Made by a program: the position numbers and the translations under genes. Below the pieces are notes generated by a model, which saw only the letters and a list, made by a program, of their open reading frames with translations, was not told where the DNA came from and searched no databases. From Synechococcus sp. WH 8020 (GTDB lineage Bacteria; Cyanobacteriota; Cyanobacteriia; PCC-6307; Cyanobiaceae), in contig NZ_CP011941.1 of NCBI RefSeq assembly GCF_001040845.1, positions 1,706,728 to 1,770,727 on the forward strand: 64,000 nt of DNA. Reading direction: 5' to 3'. Shown here piece by piece: positions 44,142 through 52,886 of the stretch; position 1 is the stretch's first letter; each line of letters starts with the position of its first letter.

Positions 44142-44832
44142 TCAGCTCGACCATCGCCTCCATCACCAAGTTCGGGGCATGTAGCACCTCCATCCCCAAC
44201 TGCTTCTGAAGTTTCGGGAGTAGTTGGAGGGCATCTCCTCCACAGAGCCAAATCGGCCAAGGGCTTTGCGCGTGGGCTTCACGGATGAGACCCACCAAAC
44301 TTTGCTGCGCTCCAGAGCGCATGGCGGCCTGAGTCTCGAAGGGGAAAGACTCAGCTTCTTCGGGGGCTAAAACCAAGGGCGAGGTCGCTGTTAGTCCTGC
44401 TGTGGCCTCACCCATCGCGCGCAATTGCAATCCATAACCAGCCGCCAACAACCCACCGGAGAACGATCCATCCGCAGAGATTCTGGTAAGGCTGAGAACC
44501 GTGCCTGCATCCACCACCAGAACGCCAACACGATTTTGATTCGCACGCCAAGCTCCCCATCCAGCGAGAGCTCGATCGATGCCTAACCAAGGGGGAATCC
44601 TCTGAAGTGGGATCGAACTCAGGTTCAGCCGTTTACTGGACTGCAAACAAGGATGGCTTGGGACCACCCCCACAGCCGCCCAAGCGAGGAGATCGCTGGG
44701 TGCATCCAACGCCTCAAGCGCCGCGGCTTCATGCTGATAGATCCAAGCAGAAGCGCCCCTCTGCTCTGCCCAATGCCAGCGGCTGTTCCCAATCAACAAG
44801 CAACGGGATGGGAGGGCCTCGCTAGATGCCAT
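44134..44832 (-). CDS. coaX: Type III pantothenate kinase
   Basis: First step of coenzyme A synthesis. From ATG 44832 (MASSEALPSRCLLIGNSRWHWA) it has 232 residues. The ASKHA fold is visible in LLIGNSRWHWAEQ (phosphate 1), VGVLVVDAGTVLSLTRIS (phosphate 2) and GGLLAAGYGLQLRAM. The late PIWLCGGDALQLLPKL is the adenosine region. The normal DxGN of phosphate 1 reads LIGNS here, as in other picocyanobacteria. Its start overlaps the cysH stop by 11 bases, so the two are co-transcribed. Confidence 0.88.
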   Translation of the reverse strand: MASSEALPSRCLLIGNSRWHWAEQRGASAWIYQHEAAALEALDAPSDLLAWAAVGVVPSHPCLQSSKRLNLSSIPLQRIPPWLGIDRALAGWGAWRANQNRVGVLVVDAGTVLSLTRISADGSFSGGLLAAGYGLQLRAMGEATAGLTATSPLVLAPEEAESFPFETQAAMRSGAQQSLVGLIREAHAQSPWPIWLCGGDALQLLPKLQKQLGMEVLHAPNLVMEAMVELIS

Positions 44833-45631
44833 CACCCATAACACCTGGCAGGTGGATGCCACATTCCTGTTTGAGGCCAGCAAAGCGCGTGTCTCGTCCC
44901 GTCGCCTCTAGCCCGTCAGGGCCACTGGAATGCCAATCACCAACCGTGGAATATCCCTTCTCAAAAAGGGGATGTTGGGGAAGATCGTTCTCCTTCATGT
45001 AATAGAAGACATCCCTTGAGGTCCACTCCAAAAGCGGCCGCAGGGAGAAGCGACCACGAATGGGATCGAGCGCAGTCATGCTTCGGCGTGTATCCGTCTG
45101 AGCACGGCGCACACCACTCGCCCAGCAAGACACCTGAAGACGATGCATCGCTTCTTCAAGGGGCTCTACCTTGCGGATTTTGAGGTAAAGCTCCATGTCC
45201 TCAACAACACCTGATTCCCAGAGGCGGCCATGGAGCGCCTCCATCCGAGCTGCAGACGAGGAAGACTGAGCGATGTGGAGGTTCAGATCAAAGCGCTCGC
45301 GAAGCTCCTCGGCGTAGCGATAGGTCTCAGGGGGGAGATAGCCGGTATCCACCCAGATCACTGGAATGTCTCGGGCTCGATCCATCCCGCTCAACAAGTG
45401 CAGCAATACAGAGGATTGGATTCCGAAGCTCGTGGTCAGGGCAAAACCCGACCCAAACTGCTCATAAGCCCACAGCAACCTTGCGCGCGCATCCAACGGC
45501 TCAAGCTGCTCACGCGCTAGTTGCAGTTCTCCCGCCTCAGCCTTGGGGCCAGCGGCAACGACAGGCTGATTGTTGGAGGTGGACACATCCCTCATATCTC
45601 CATCTTCCAACGTCGAGGGGCATGGTGTCAT
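44822..45631 (-). CDS. cysH: Phosphoadenylyl-sulfate (PAPS) reductase
   Basis: Reduces activated sulfate to sulfite. The 269-residue product has TTSFGIQSSVLLHLLSG (PP-loop-like nucleotide site), VIWVDTGYLPPETYRYAEEL, and the catalytic cysteine at the C-terminus in KQECGIHLPG. There are no paired CC motifs for a [4Fe-4S] cluster, so it is the thioredoxin-dependent PAPS type. The first ~40 residues are a variable extension; an ATG at 45595 is an alternative start. Confidence 0.92.
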   Translation of the reverse strand: MTPCPSTLEDGDMRDVSTSNNQPVVAAGPKAEAGELQLAREQLEPLDARARLLWAYEQFGSGFALTTSFGIQSSVLLHLLSGMDRARDIPVIWVDTGYLPPETYRYAEELRERFDLNLHIAQSSSSAARMEALHGRLWESGVVEDMELYLKIRKVEPLEEAMHRLQVSCWASGVRRAQTDTRRSMTALDPIRGRFSLRPLLEWTSRDVFYYMKENDLPQHPLFEKGYSTVGDWHSSGPDGLEATGRDTRFAGLKQECGIHLPGVMGDGI

Positions 45632-45679
45632 GTCTATGGTTTCAAAACCATTTCTGAAGTTCTGACTTCAAGTACCACC

Positions 45680-46828
45680 ATGCACAACAATCCAATCATT
45701 GTTGTGGGCGGTGGATTTGCAGGTCTAACAACAGCTTTAGCCCTCAGTAATCAACGGCCCCGTCCACCGTTGTTGTTGATTGAGCCGCGCCAACAATTTC
45801 TCTTCTTACCTCTTCTCTATGAGCTTCTCAGCGGCGAAATGAAGAGTTGGGAGATCGCTCCCACCTATGACAGCCTTCTCCAGGGGCGGCGCATTCCTCA
45901 CCTCGATGACCGGGTGACATCGATCAATACGGCTCAAAAATCTCTACAAACCAGCCGCGGCCGGGTTCTGAACTACAGCCAGCTGGTGCTCGCAACTGGC
46001 TCTGAGCCCGATGACTTTGGGATTACAGGAGTCAAGGAGCATGCCCTGACCTTTCATTCCCTACTGGATATTTCTCCACTCAAAGAACGCGTCCACAGGC
46101 TGTGCCAACGAACAGCCAAGGATGGGGCACTGGTCGTCGTTGGCGCAGGAGCAACAGGCGTTGAATTGGCTTGCAAACTCAGCGACATGCTGGACGGATC
46201 AGCCGCCGTTCATCTTGTCGAATTAGGGGACAGCATTCTCTCCCGATCCCGAGCCTTCAATCGCGAACAAGCACAAAAGGCACTTGATCAAAGGGGCGTG
46301 CATCGTCACCTGAACACTCGCGTGACCTCTGTATCCACCAACGCCGTACAACTGGTTCAAAACGGCTTACCGCAATCTCTGAACCATGATGGTTTGATCT
46401 GGACGGCAGGGACCAAACCGATTCTGCCCACCCTGATCCCCAACCCCACCAAGGAGCGCGGGCTGCTCTGTGTTGAGGATGGGTTGCAATTAACGACAGA
46501 CCCGAATGTCGTGGTCCTTGGGGATGTCGCCTCTCATCACGATGCAGACGCCCCATGGCCCCGCTCTGCGCAATCGGCACTCCAACAAGGAGCGGCGGCG
46601 GCTCGAACGCTTCAGGCCATTCGCATGGGACAGGCTGTTCCAAGTTTTCAGTTTCAAGATCTTGGCGAGATGCTCAGTCTTGGCATAGGCGACGCCTCGA
46701 TTACAGGCATGGGGCTCACCCTCGCCGGCCCACTCGCCTATCGCATGAGGCGACTCACTTACCTCGCTCGAATGCCAGGACTCTCCTTGGGCTTGAGGTC
46801 TGCAGGCGCCTGGCTTTTTCAGTCTTGA
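45680..46828 (+). CDS. Type II NADH dehydrogenase-like FAD oxidoreductase
   Basis: A 382-residue flavoprotein. The FAD-binding start is PIIVVGGGFAGLTTALAL, the NAD(P)-binding motif is LVVVGAGATGVELACKLSDML (about residue 152) and the late FAD segment is VVVLGDVASHHD. It likely passes electrons from NAD(P)H to plastoquinone. I chose ATG 45680 because the frame further up overlaps the divergent cysH. The stop is part of the TTGA overlap with hflX. Confidence 0.88.
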   Translation: MHNNPIIVVGGGFAGLTTALALSNQRPRPPLLLIEPRQQFLFLPLLYELLSGEMKSWEIAPTYDSLLQGRRIPHLDDRVTSINTAQKSLQTSRGRVLNYSQLVLATGSEPDDFGITGVKEHALTFHSLLDISPLKERVHRLCQRTAKDGALVVVGAGATGVELACKLSDMLDGSAAVHLVELGDSILSRSRAFNREQAQKALDQRGVHRHLNTRVTSVSTNAVQLVQNGLPQSLNHDGLIWTAGTKPILPTLIPNPTKERGLLCVEDGLQLTTDPNVVVLGDVASHHDADAPWPRSAQSALQQGAAAARTLQAIRMGQAVPSFQFQDLGEMLSLGIGDASITGMGLTLAGPLAYRMRRLTYLARMPGLSLGLRSAGAWLFQS

Positions 46829-48525
46829 AGCAGGCTCACCTAGCAGGCCGAACCCATGGCCTACGTCCGTCACTGATCCGTCAGCTTGAGCGTCTGAGTC
46901 AGAGGAGGCACCCCAGCTCAAGCGGCGCCGATCCGCTCACCCTGGGACGAGTGTCTGAGCTCGTACTCGATTTAGGTCAGCCGTTGCATCTGATCGTCGA
47001 CGAACGAGGACTCTGCCGACTGCTCTGGGTCGGGCCCCTGAGCGAATCAGAGCAATTACGGAGTCATCTACCTGGAGGGCCACGGCGGATCAAGCGACGC
47101 TGGAGGTTGATCAGCAGCCTGCAAGGAAAAGCGGGGACAGACCTGAAACCCGATGGCAGAGATGCCGTCGTCGCCCTCGACCTGAAGCCCGATACCTGGC
47201 TTCGTTTTCAGGCATCGCCCTCCACAGGAGGTGGACATGTCGCCTCGCTTTGGCAACCGGATCCAGGAGATCAGTCCGGCTGGCATCAAGCAGCCCTTGG
47301 CACTCTCATCGAGCTCTGTGACCGTCCCACTCCAGAGACCAAGAAAGAACTTGATTCCAATCGTGCTGCGACGGCTCCTCCTGACGGACAAGAACGGGTC
47401 TTGCTGCTCATTCTCACGGGTGCCGACACACAGCGCAGCGAAAGGGATCTGGCTGAATTGGAGGGGCTCGTTCGCAGCGCAGGTGCACGGCCCGTTGCTG
47501 TCTGCCGGCAACGACAGGGACAACCCAACCCTCAGACCCTCTGGGGCACTGGAAAATTGCAAGAGGCGGCTCTCGAAGCGAGACGCCATCAAGCCACGCT
47601 CGTGATCACAGATCGGGAACTTTCTCCCGTTCAAGCCCGCAATCTTGAGTCACTGATTGACTGCCCAGTGATGGACCGCAGTGAGTTGATTCTGGATATT
47701 TTTTCCCAGCGAGCGGCGAGCGCCGCTGGACGACTTCAAGTTGAGCTCGCTCAATTGCGCTACCGACTACCGAGGCTGAAAGGTCGCGGCCTCAGCCTCT
47801 CGCGCCAAGGGGGAGGGATTGGAACGCGAGGACCAGGTGAAACCCAATTGGAGAAGGATCGCCGTGCCATCAGCCGTCGCATCGAACATCTCGGGCGATC
47901 ACTGATCGAACTAGGAGCCCATCGGGCCCGCTTGCGCGATCGCAGAGACGGCCTACCTCGAGTCGCCCTCGTGGGGTATACCAATGCCGGGAAATCATCT
48001 CTTTTAAACGCCCTGTGCTGTCGCAATCCAGGGCTGGCGGTTCTAGCGGAGAACAAATTATTCGCCACGCTTGATCCCACGACGCGAAGACTCAGCCTTC
48101 CCCAAGCATCAGCGGCACCGAAAGAGGTGCTCATGACAGACACCGTGGGATTCATTCGAGAGCTTCCCAAACCCTTGTTGGAAGCGTTCAGAGCCACGTT
48201 GGAGGAAACACGCGAGGCCGATCTGTTGCTCCTGGTGGTGGATCTCGGCGACCCCGACTGGCAATCACAATTGGAAGCGGTTCATCAACTTTTGGATGGC
48301 CTCAGCTGTGACCAACTGCGCAAAGTGGTGGCCAACCAAATCGACCGTTGCGACGCTTCGGCGATCGATGCAATTCGCTCTCTCGAACCGGATGTGATCT
48401 ACCTATCGGCCAAAGAAGGTACGGGACTGAAGGGTCTGCGAAACTGGCTTGAAAAGCAGTTTTGGGACGGCGCACCAACCCCTGAACCCTTCACCCAACA
48501 CCGATCATTTCCCGACCATGGCTGA
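46825..48525 (+). CDS. hflX: Ribosome-associated GTPase HflX
   Basis: HflX splits stalled ribosomes. From TTG 46825 it has 566 residues. The N-terminal ~180 residues form a picocyanobacterial extension (LGRVSELVLDLGQPLHLIVDERG). The core follows with LTGADTQRSERDLAELEGLVRSAG, the glycine-rich RQGGGIGTRGPGETQLEKDRR, and the G domain: G1 GYTNAGKSS, G2 ATLDPTTRR, G3 DTVGFI, G4 NQID. The start overlaps the NDH-2 stop (TTGA). A tandem 16-base repeat surrounds its stop codon. Confidence 0.92.
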   Translation: MKQAHLAGRTHGLRPSLIRQLERLSQRRHPSSSGADPLTLGRVSELVLDLGQPLHLIVDERGLCRLLWVGPLSESEQLRSHLPGGPRRIKRRWRLISSLQGKAGTDLKPDGRDAVVALDLKPDTWLRFQASPSTGGGHVASLWQPDPGDQSGWHQAALGTLIELCDRPTPETKKELDSNRAATAPPDGQERVLLLILTGADTQRSERDLAELEGLVRSAGARPVAVCRQRQGQPNPQTLWGTGKLQEAALEARRHQATLVITDRELSPVQARNLESLIDCPVMDRSELILDIFSQRAASAAGRLQVELAQLRYRLPRLKGRGLSLSRQGGGIGTRGPGETQLEKDRRAISRRIEHLGRSLIELGAHRARLRDRRDGLPRVALVGYTNAGKSSLLNALCCRNPGLAVLAENKLFATLDPTTRRLSLPQASAAPKEVLMTDTVGFIRELPKPLLEAFRATLEETREADLLLLVVDLGDPDWQSQLEAVHQLLDGLSCDQLRKVVANQIDRCDASAIDAIRSLEPDVIYLSAKEGTGLKGLRNWLEKQFWDGAPTPEPFTQHRSFPDHG

Positions 48526-48544
48526 GCTAAACCATGGCTGAGCT
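48515..48544 (+). repeat. 16-base tandem repeat at the hflX stop codon
   Basis: ACCATGGCTGAGCT occurs at 48515-48528 and 48531-48544. The first copy contains the hflX stop, and the second supplies the ATG of the short ORF that follows. Confidence 0.8.
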
Positions 48545-48659
48545 CATCGATAGTCATCAGCAGGCTCACGCCCTCATCCTCCAGGCGCTACGACGGCCAG
48601 GTCTGATGCTGTCGCTCAGGAGTGCTGCATCGCCTTACCTGCCACAGGGAGACAGGTAA
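48534..48659 (+). CDS. Short ORF leading into ktrB, possible leader peptide
   Basis: A 41-codon ORF from ATG 48534: MAELIDSHQQAHALILQALR, then RPGLMLSLRSAASPYLPQGDR and TAA. Its stop lies four bases before the ktrB ATG. Its last third runs through the 11-bp hairpin at 48631-48663, so ribosomes finishing this ORF would open the hairpin. There is no recognisable domain. It may be a regulatory leader or a chance product of the tandem repeat. Confidence 0.4.
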   Translation: MAELIDSHQQAHALILQALRRPGLMLSLRSAASPYLPQGDR

Positions 48660-48663
48660 GGCG
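48631..48663 (+). promoter_or_regulatory. Perfect 11-bp hairpin directly before the ktrB start codon
   Basis: CGCCTTACCTG (48631-48641) pairs fully with CAGGTAAGGCG (48653-48663), loop of 11 bases. The ATG of ktrB begins at the next base (48664), so the ribosome-binding region is inside the stem. No T tract follows, so it does not look like a terminator. Confidence 0.7.
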
Positions 48664-50067
48664 ATGCCAATTCCCTACGCCATTCACCGCACTCAGGCCT
48701 GGTACCGCCGCCTCACAATTCCCCAGTTCACCGTTGTGACTGGGTTACTTGTCATCACAGCCGGCACACTGATCCTCGATACACCACTGTGTTCAAGCCC
48801 CAGAGTGGGCCTGTGGGAAGCCTTCTTCACAGCCTCATCAGCCGTGACCGTGACAGGGCTTTCGGTGATCGATATCCGCGAAGATTTGACCCGTCCTGGG
48901 CAAATCGTGCTGGCCATGATGATCATGGTTGGGGGCCTGGGATTGATGGCGGTCACGACGTTTCTGCAAGGATTCGTGGTTCGCGGGACCGCTCTTCGGC
49001 GTCGCCTCGACCGGGGTCAAACTCTCGATGAATTCGGGGTGGGGGGCGTAGGAACGACCTTTCGCGGAATTGCGCTCACTGCTGTAGTTCTGATCTTGAT
49101 TGGGGCATTCATGCTCTATGTCTTTGGCTTTACAGACATTGCACCTGGTGGAGAACGCCTATGGGCCGCTCTCTTTCACAGCATTTCTGCTTACAACAAC
49201 GCTGGCTTTGGGCTCTGGAACGACAGTCTTGAGACTTACCGCACCAACAGCACTGTGAACGCGGTGATCATGGTGTTGGTGGTCCTAGGCGGACTGGGAT
49301 GGCGTGTCACCAATGACCTGTGGATTAATCGCCAGCGGCTAAGACGGCGTCATCTCAGCCTGCACACGCGCCTCGTTCTACGCACCTCTGGTCTTCTCAT
49401 CCTGATCGGAACCTTTGGATTAATGCTGACGGAATCACTGTCGATGGGCCATGTGCTCACAGGCATGGGATGGGGGGAACGGTTAATGAGCGCTCTTTTT
49501 GAATCAGTGAGTTCAAGGACCGCTGGATTCACCACGGTGCCCCTCTCTTTGAACAGCATTTCCGATTCAGGCCTGTTGTTGGTGATGACCCTGATGTTCA
49601 TCGGTGCCAGTCCCGGAGGAACAGGCGGGGGAATCAAAACCACAACGGTGGCAGCCCTCATGGCCGCGACGCGCTCCACCCTGCGAGGTCACAATGATGT
49701 AGTGATTCGCCATCGACAGATCTCCGACAAAGTCGTGCTGCGCGCGTTGAGCATCACGGTTGCCTCCCTTCTTTTCGTCCTGGGGATGGCTCTTTTATTG
49801 GCATTAAGCAGCAACCTCAGCGGAGAAGAACCGTTCACATTCCTGGAGCTGGTTTTTACGTGTGTTTCGGCGTTTGCCACCGTTGGATTGGATCTAGGTG
49901 TCACACGCCAACTCGCTCCTTTTGGTCAATTGGTGCTCGTGATGGGAATGTTTGTGGGACGCCTCGGAATCCTCTTGCTGTTAAGCGCCATTTGGGAGAG
50001 TTTTAACCGCGGACATCTGCAGCGCGAGAATCGCGTTGGTTATCCCCGTGAGGATCTCTATGTCTAA
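48664..50067 (+). CDS. ktrB: KtrB/TrkH-type potassium uptake membrane subunit
   Basis: Ion-conducting subunit of a Ktr system. The 467-residue protein has four repeated membrane-pore-membrane units with selectivity-filter glycines, visible as SSAVTVTGLSVID, ISAYNNAGFGLWND, SSRTAGFTTVPL and SAFATVGLDLGV. The gating loop GASPGGTGGGIKTTTVAAL lies in the third repeat. I chose ATG 48664 (MPIPYAIHRTQAWYRRL). It is followed by its regulator ktrA after 24 bases. Confidence 0.93.
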   Translation: MPIPYAIHRTQAWYRRLTIPQFTVVTGLLVITAGTLILDTPLCSSPRVGLWEAFFTASSAVTVTGLSVIDIREDLTRPGQIVLAMMIMVGGLGLMAVTTFLQGFVVRGTALRRRLDRGQTLDEFGVGGVGTTFRGIALTAVVLILIGAFMLYVFGFTDIAPGGERLWAALFHSISAYNNAGFGLWNDSLETYRTNSTVNAVIMVLVVLGGLGWRVTNDLWINRQRLRRRHLSLHTRLVLRTSGLLILIGTFGLMLTESLSMGHVLTGMGWGERLMSALFESVSSRTAGFTTVPLSLNSISDSGLLLVMTLMFIGASPGGTGGGIKTTTVAALMAATRSTLRGHNDVVIRHRQISDKVVLRALSITVASLLFVLGMALLLALSSNLSGEEPFTFLELVFTCVSAFATVGLDLGVTRQLAPFGQLVLVMGMFVGRLGILLLLSAIWESFNRGHLQRENRVGYPREDLYV

Positions 50068-50091
50068 TCACCGATCCCTGGGAGCAGTGCA

Positions 50092-50796
50092 GTGAGGGAG
50101 TGGTGGCATTGGTCCCAATCCAACCCAGCAGCCCCTTCAAGTTTTGGGATTGTGGGGTTGGGTCGTTTCGGAAGTGCTGTCTGCAAGGAACTGATGCAAA
50201 ACGGTGCTGAAGTGCTTGCTGTTGACCGTTCCTCCAAGGCCATCGAGGAACTACGCCAACTCGAGCCATCGATCGAAGCCCGCATCGTGGATTGCACCGA
50301 TGAAGAAGCGCTTCGCGAAGCGGGGATCCTTGATATGGAAACCGTGGTTGTCGCCATCAGCGAACCCATCGAAGCCAGCATCACGGCCACCCTCATTGCC
50401 AAAGACAGTGCAGGAAGCAAGGTTCGGCGCGTGATTGCACGCGCAACCAGCGATTTGCACGAAAAAATGCTCAAGCGAGTGGGAGCCGATCGGGTGGTCT
50501 TTCCCTCTCGCATGCAAGGCGAACGGCTGGGTGTGGAATTGGTACGCCCCAACCTGATGGAGCGACTCGAACTCGATAAGCATCATTCGATTGAAGAAAT
50601 CAAGGTGCCTGGCCGGTTCGTGGGGCGCTCGCTGCGAGACCTCAACCTGCGCAAGAATTTTCGCGTGAATGTTCTTGCGGCAGGTCCGGCGAAAGAACTC
50701 ATGGTCAACCCACCGGCGTCCCATGTGCTGCAAAACGGGCACGTTCTCGTGGTGATGGGTTTAACCGACGATCTACAAGAGCTTCCGAAAACCTGA
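50092..50796 (+). CDS. ktrA: Ktr system regulatory subunit (RCK domain)
   Basis: A 234-residue cytoplasmic regulator that gates KtrB in response to ATP/ADP or NAD(H). RCK-N is marked by FGIVGLGRFGSAVCKELMQNG and the acid at the end of strand 2 (VLAVDRS). RCK-C starts after residue ~150 (IEEIKVPGRFVGRSLRDLNL). The start is a GTG. It directly follows ktrB and is three bases before anmK, so all three are probably co-transcribed. Confidence 0.93.
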   Translation: MREWWHWSQSNPAAPSSFGIVGLGRFGSAVCKELMQNGAEVLAVDRSSKAIEELRQLEPSIEARIVDCTDEEALREAGILDMETVVVAISEPIEASITATLIAKDSAGSKVRRVIARATSDLHEKMLKRVGADRVVFPSRMQGERLGVELVRPNLMERLELDKHHSIEEIKVPGRFVGRSLRDLNLRKNFRVNVLAAGPAKELMVNPPASHVLQNGHVLVVMGLTDDLQELPKT

Positions 50797-50799
50797 GTC

Positions 50800-51954
50800 A
50801 TGCGCGTTCTCGGATTGATGAGCGGCACAAGCGCCGATGGCGTGGATGCTGTCCTTGTCGAACTCTCCGGGTCCGCCGACCATCCCCGTTGGTCACTGCT
50901 GCGGTCTGCCTCGCTGGACTATCCAAGCTCGACACGACAACTGATCTTGGCCGTGGGCCAAGGCGAAGCCACAACCGCCGCCTCTCTCCTCAATCTTTCC
51001 GAAACGATCACCAAGATTCAGGCCGCAGCAGCTGTTCAGTGCGACCCAGAGGGAGAGGCGCAGCTGGTGGGATGTCATGGCCAAACCCTTTGGCATCGCC
51101 CCCCCAACCGATCGAAAACTGGCGCACTTGAGCGTGGAGCGAGCTGGCAGATGCTCCAAGCACCCCTGCTAGCGCAACTACTGAAACGCCCTGTGATCTT
51201 CGACTTTCGGGCGGCCGATCTGGCCCTCGGAGGTCAAGGAGCACCTCTTGTTCCCAAAGCTGATGCGGCCCTTTTGGGACGAACCAAAGGTTGGAGAGCG
51301 TTGCTGAATTTGGGTGGCATCGCCAACCTCACCCTCATTCCACCTGATGCAGGTCCTGATCGACTCCAACCCGTCAGGGGGTGGGATTGCGGCCCTGCTA
51401 ATAGCTTGATCGACCTGGCGATGGAGCAGTTCAGCGAAGGGAAGGAAAGCTGCGACCAGGGCGGCCGCCTAGCAGAGACTGGTCATTGCGATGAAGCCTT
51501 AATTCTCCGCTGGCTTGCTGAGCCTTACTTCCAGCTCAGCCCTCCCAAATCCACAGGTCGTGAAGTCTTCGGCCGAGACGATCTAACGAGGCGTCTTCAG
51601 GAGATGCAAGGACGGCCGATCGCCAATCAAATCGCGACGCTCACAGCCTTCACAGCCGCCGTTGTGGCACAGGATCTGCAACAGCTCTCCAACCAAAACC
51701 ATCCCCTCCCTATCGAGCTGTTGGTTGCTGGAGGTGGCAGCCAGAACCTCACGTTGATGCGAGAACTCAACAAACGCTGCCGAGGCCTAAGACTGCGTCG
51801 CAGCGACGAGCTTCAACTCCCCAGCCAAAGCCGTGAAGCCATCGTGTTTGCTCTGTTGGCATGGTGGCATCACCTGGGGTATCCAGGAAATGCACCAGCG
51901 ATCACGGGCGCACAGCACGAGGTCGTCCTCGGAGTACGCGTCAATCCGGCTTGA
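50800..51954 (+). CDS. anmK: Anhydro-N-acetylmuramic acid kinase
   Basis: Phosphorylates and opens 1,6-anhydroMurNAc released during cell-wall turnover. The 384-residue protein has the family start RVLGLMSGTSADGVDAVLVEL, GCHGQTLWHRP, RAADLALGGQGAPLVPKADAAL, LLNLGGIANLTLI and WDCGPANSLIDLAM. All ASKHA-type motifs are complete. It is three bases downstream of ktrA, an unrelated pathway, so the link is probably only transcriptional. Confidence 0.95.
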   Translation: MRVLGLMSGTSADGVDAVLVELSGSADHPRWSLLRSASLDYPSSTRQLILAVGQGEATTAASLLNLSETITKIQAAAAVQCDPEGEAQLVGCHGQTLWHRPPNRSKTGALERGASWQMLQAPLLAQLLKRPVIFDFRAADLALGGQGAPLVPKADAALLGRTKGWRALLNLGGIANLTLIPPDAGPDRLQPVRGWDCGPANSLIDLAMEQFSEGKESCDQGGRLAETGHCDEALILRWLAEPYFQLSPPKSTGREVFGRDDLTRRLQEMQGRPIANQIATLTAFTAAVVAQDLQQLSNQNHPLPIELLVAGGGSQNLTLMRELNKRCRGLRLRRSDELQLPSQSREAIVFALLAWWHHLGYPGNAPAITGAQHEVVLGVRVNPA

Positions 51955-52029
51955 TTGCGCAGCAGCCGCGCAGTGAAGGCCGTATCCCAGTCAAAAAAGA
52001 GCTACAAAAGCCCCTGGAGTCAAGCTGGA

Positions 52030-52341
52030 TCAACTCGGGCGGTGAAGTCTGACGCGACGTGGTGCGCCCCGTAGCCGACCGGTTTGCTTCGACTCAAGAG
52101 CACTGCGCAATTGCTCTGTTGACGACTGATGTGCATCGGCGACTGGAGCTGACACCTGCCTGTCACCTCCCTGTTCGTATCGCTGAACCCCTTGCTGAAT
52201 CAACACCTTGGCCATGTTGCTGACCGTGCGCGATTCCTCCTCAGCCAACGCCGTCAAGCGGAGGCAAAGGTCTTCGGGGAGCACCACCTGAATACGAGGT
52301 GACTTTGGCTTCCCGCTGGATGAGTTTTGGCGAGTGGCCAC
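52030..52341 (-). CDS. Ribbon-helix-helix type DNA-binding protein
   Basis: A 103-residue protein. Residues 13-55 fit an RHH/CopG fold: SPRIQVVLPEDLCLRLTALA forms the strand and first helix, and SRTVSNMAKVLIQQGVQRYE the second helix. The basic C-terminus (LRGAPRRVRLHR) may add DNA contact. It could be an antitoxin-like or stand-alone repressor; no toxin gene is adjacent. It diverges from the gene at 52479, and an inverted repeat lies between them. Confidence 0.75.
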   Translation of the reverse strand: MATRQNSSSGKPKSPRIQVVLPEDLCLRLTALAEEESRTVSNMAKVLIQQGVQRYEQGGDRQVSAPVADAHQSSTEQLRSALESKQTGRLRGAPRRVRLHRPS

Positions 52342-52418
52342 GACTCAGAAAGAGGCAGAGCTACTTAAAAGTGTACAGAGATGTGCAAGGGTAGTATCCA
52401 GCACTATGCTGCTGTCAC

Positions 52419-52436
52419 GGATCAGATCTCTGATCC
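52419..52436. promoter_or_regulatory. 8-bp inverted repeat, candidate operator
   Basis: GGATCAGA-TC-TCTGATCC lies in the gap between the divergent RHH gene and the gene at 52479, about 43 bases before the latter. Size and symmetry suit an RHH dimer pair; the pairing is inferred. Confidence 0.5.
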
Positions 52437-52478
52437 AACTGCAGGCCAGGCCCTCGGCCCACCCATTCCAGGAGTGCC

Positions 52479-52826
52479 ATGACCCATTCCCAAAGACCGG
52501 ACGTCAGCTCCCCCCAGCTACCACTCAGTAGCAAGCAGGCCCCTCGTCAAAACAAGCGTCAAAGCAACGACCGTCGAAAGACTCGGCGCCCGAGCCGAAC
52601 CCCTGAAAACAGCGAAGTACTGGTTTCGGCTGTCATCAGCACCTACCTCCTCACCCATCTCCATCACGTGCTCCAACGCGCTGAATACGGCGCCGTTCAA
52701 GACGGACGCCGATCACAAGCAGCCAATTACGCCCAGCTGCGCAAAGTGCTTTGTATGGATGCCCGCAGCATGGAAGACGCGTCAGCCTCTGGGCTCAAAG
52801 CAACGGAGCTCGACCAAGCTGCATAG
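52479..52826 (+). CDS. Hypothetical protein with basic N-terminus
   Basis: A 115-residue protein. The first ~50 residues are polar and basic (PRQNKRQSNDRRKTRRPSRT), likely disordered. The rest is helical (SEVLVSAVISTYLLTHLHHV; SQAANYAQLRKVLCMDARSM). No family is recognised. Its divergent neighbour is the RHH regulator, which may control it. It precedes the Nif11-like gene by 60 bases. Confidence 0.6.
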   Translation: MTHSQRPDVSSPQLPLSSKQAPRQNKRQSNDRRKTRRPSRTPENSEVLVSAVISTYLLTHLHHVLQRAEYGAVQDGRRSQAANYAQLRKVLCMDARSMEDASASGLKATELDQAA

Positions 52827-52886
52827 GGAGCTGCATCGGGAAGGGATGGCAGTTCGTGGTGGCGTGAATAAGGTTTCGTCAGAAGC

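Noticed and set aside
44822..45631. cysH considered as an APS reductase with an iron-sulfur cluster
   Set aside because: The paired CC motifs needed for the cluster are absent; only the catalytic C-terminal cysteine is seen.
47068..47634. A 188-codon minus-strand open frame inside hflX
   Set aside because: Shadow of a GC-rich gene; the hflX motifs in this stretch are complete.
51951..52052. A 33-codon ORF starting TTG in the anmK stop region
   Set aside because: Plausible sequence (SEGRIPVKKELQKPLESSW), but a rare start, very short and overlapping the RHH gene; not enough support to call.
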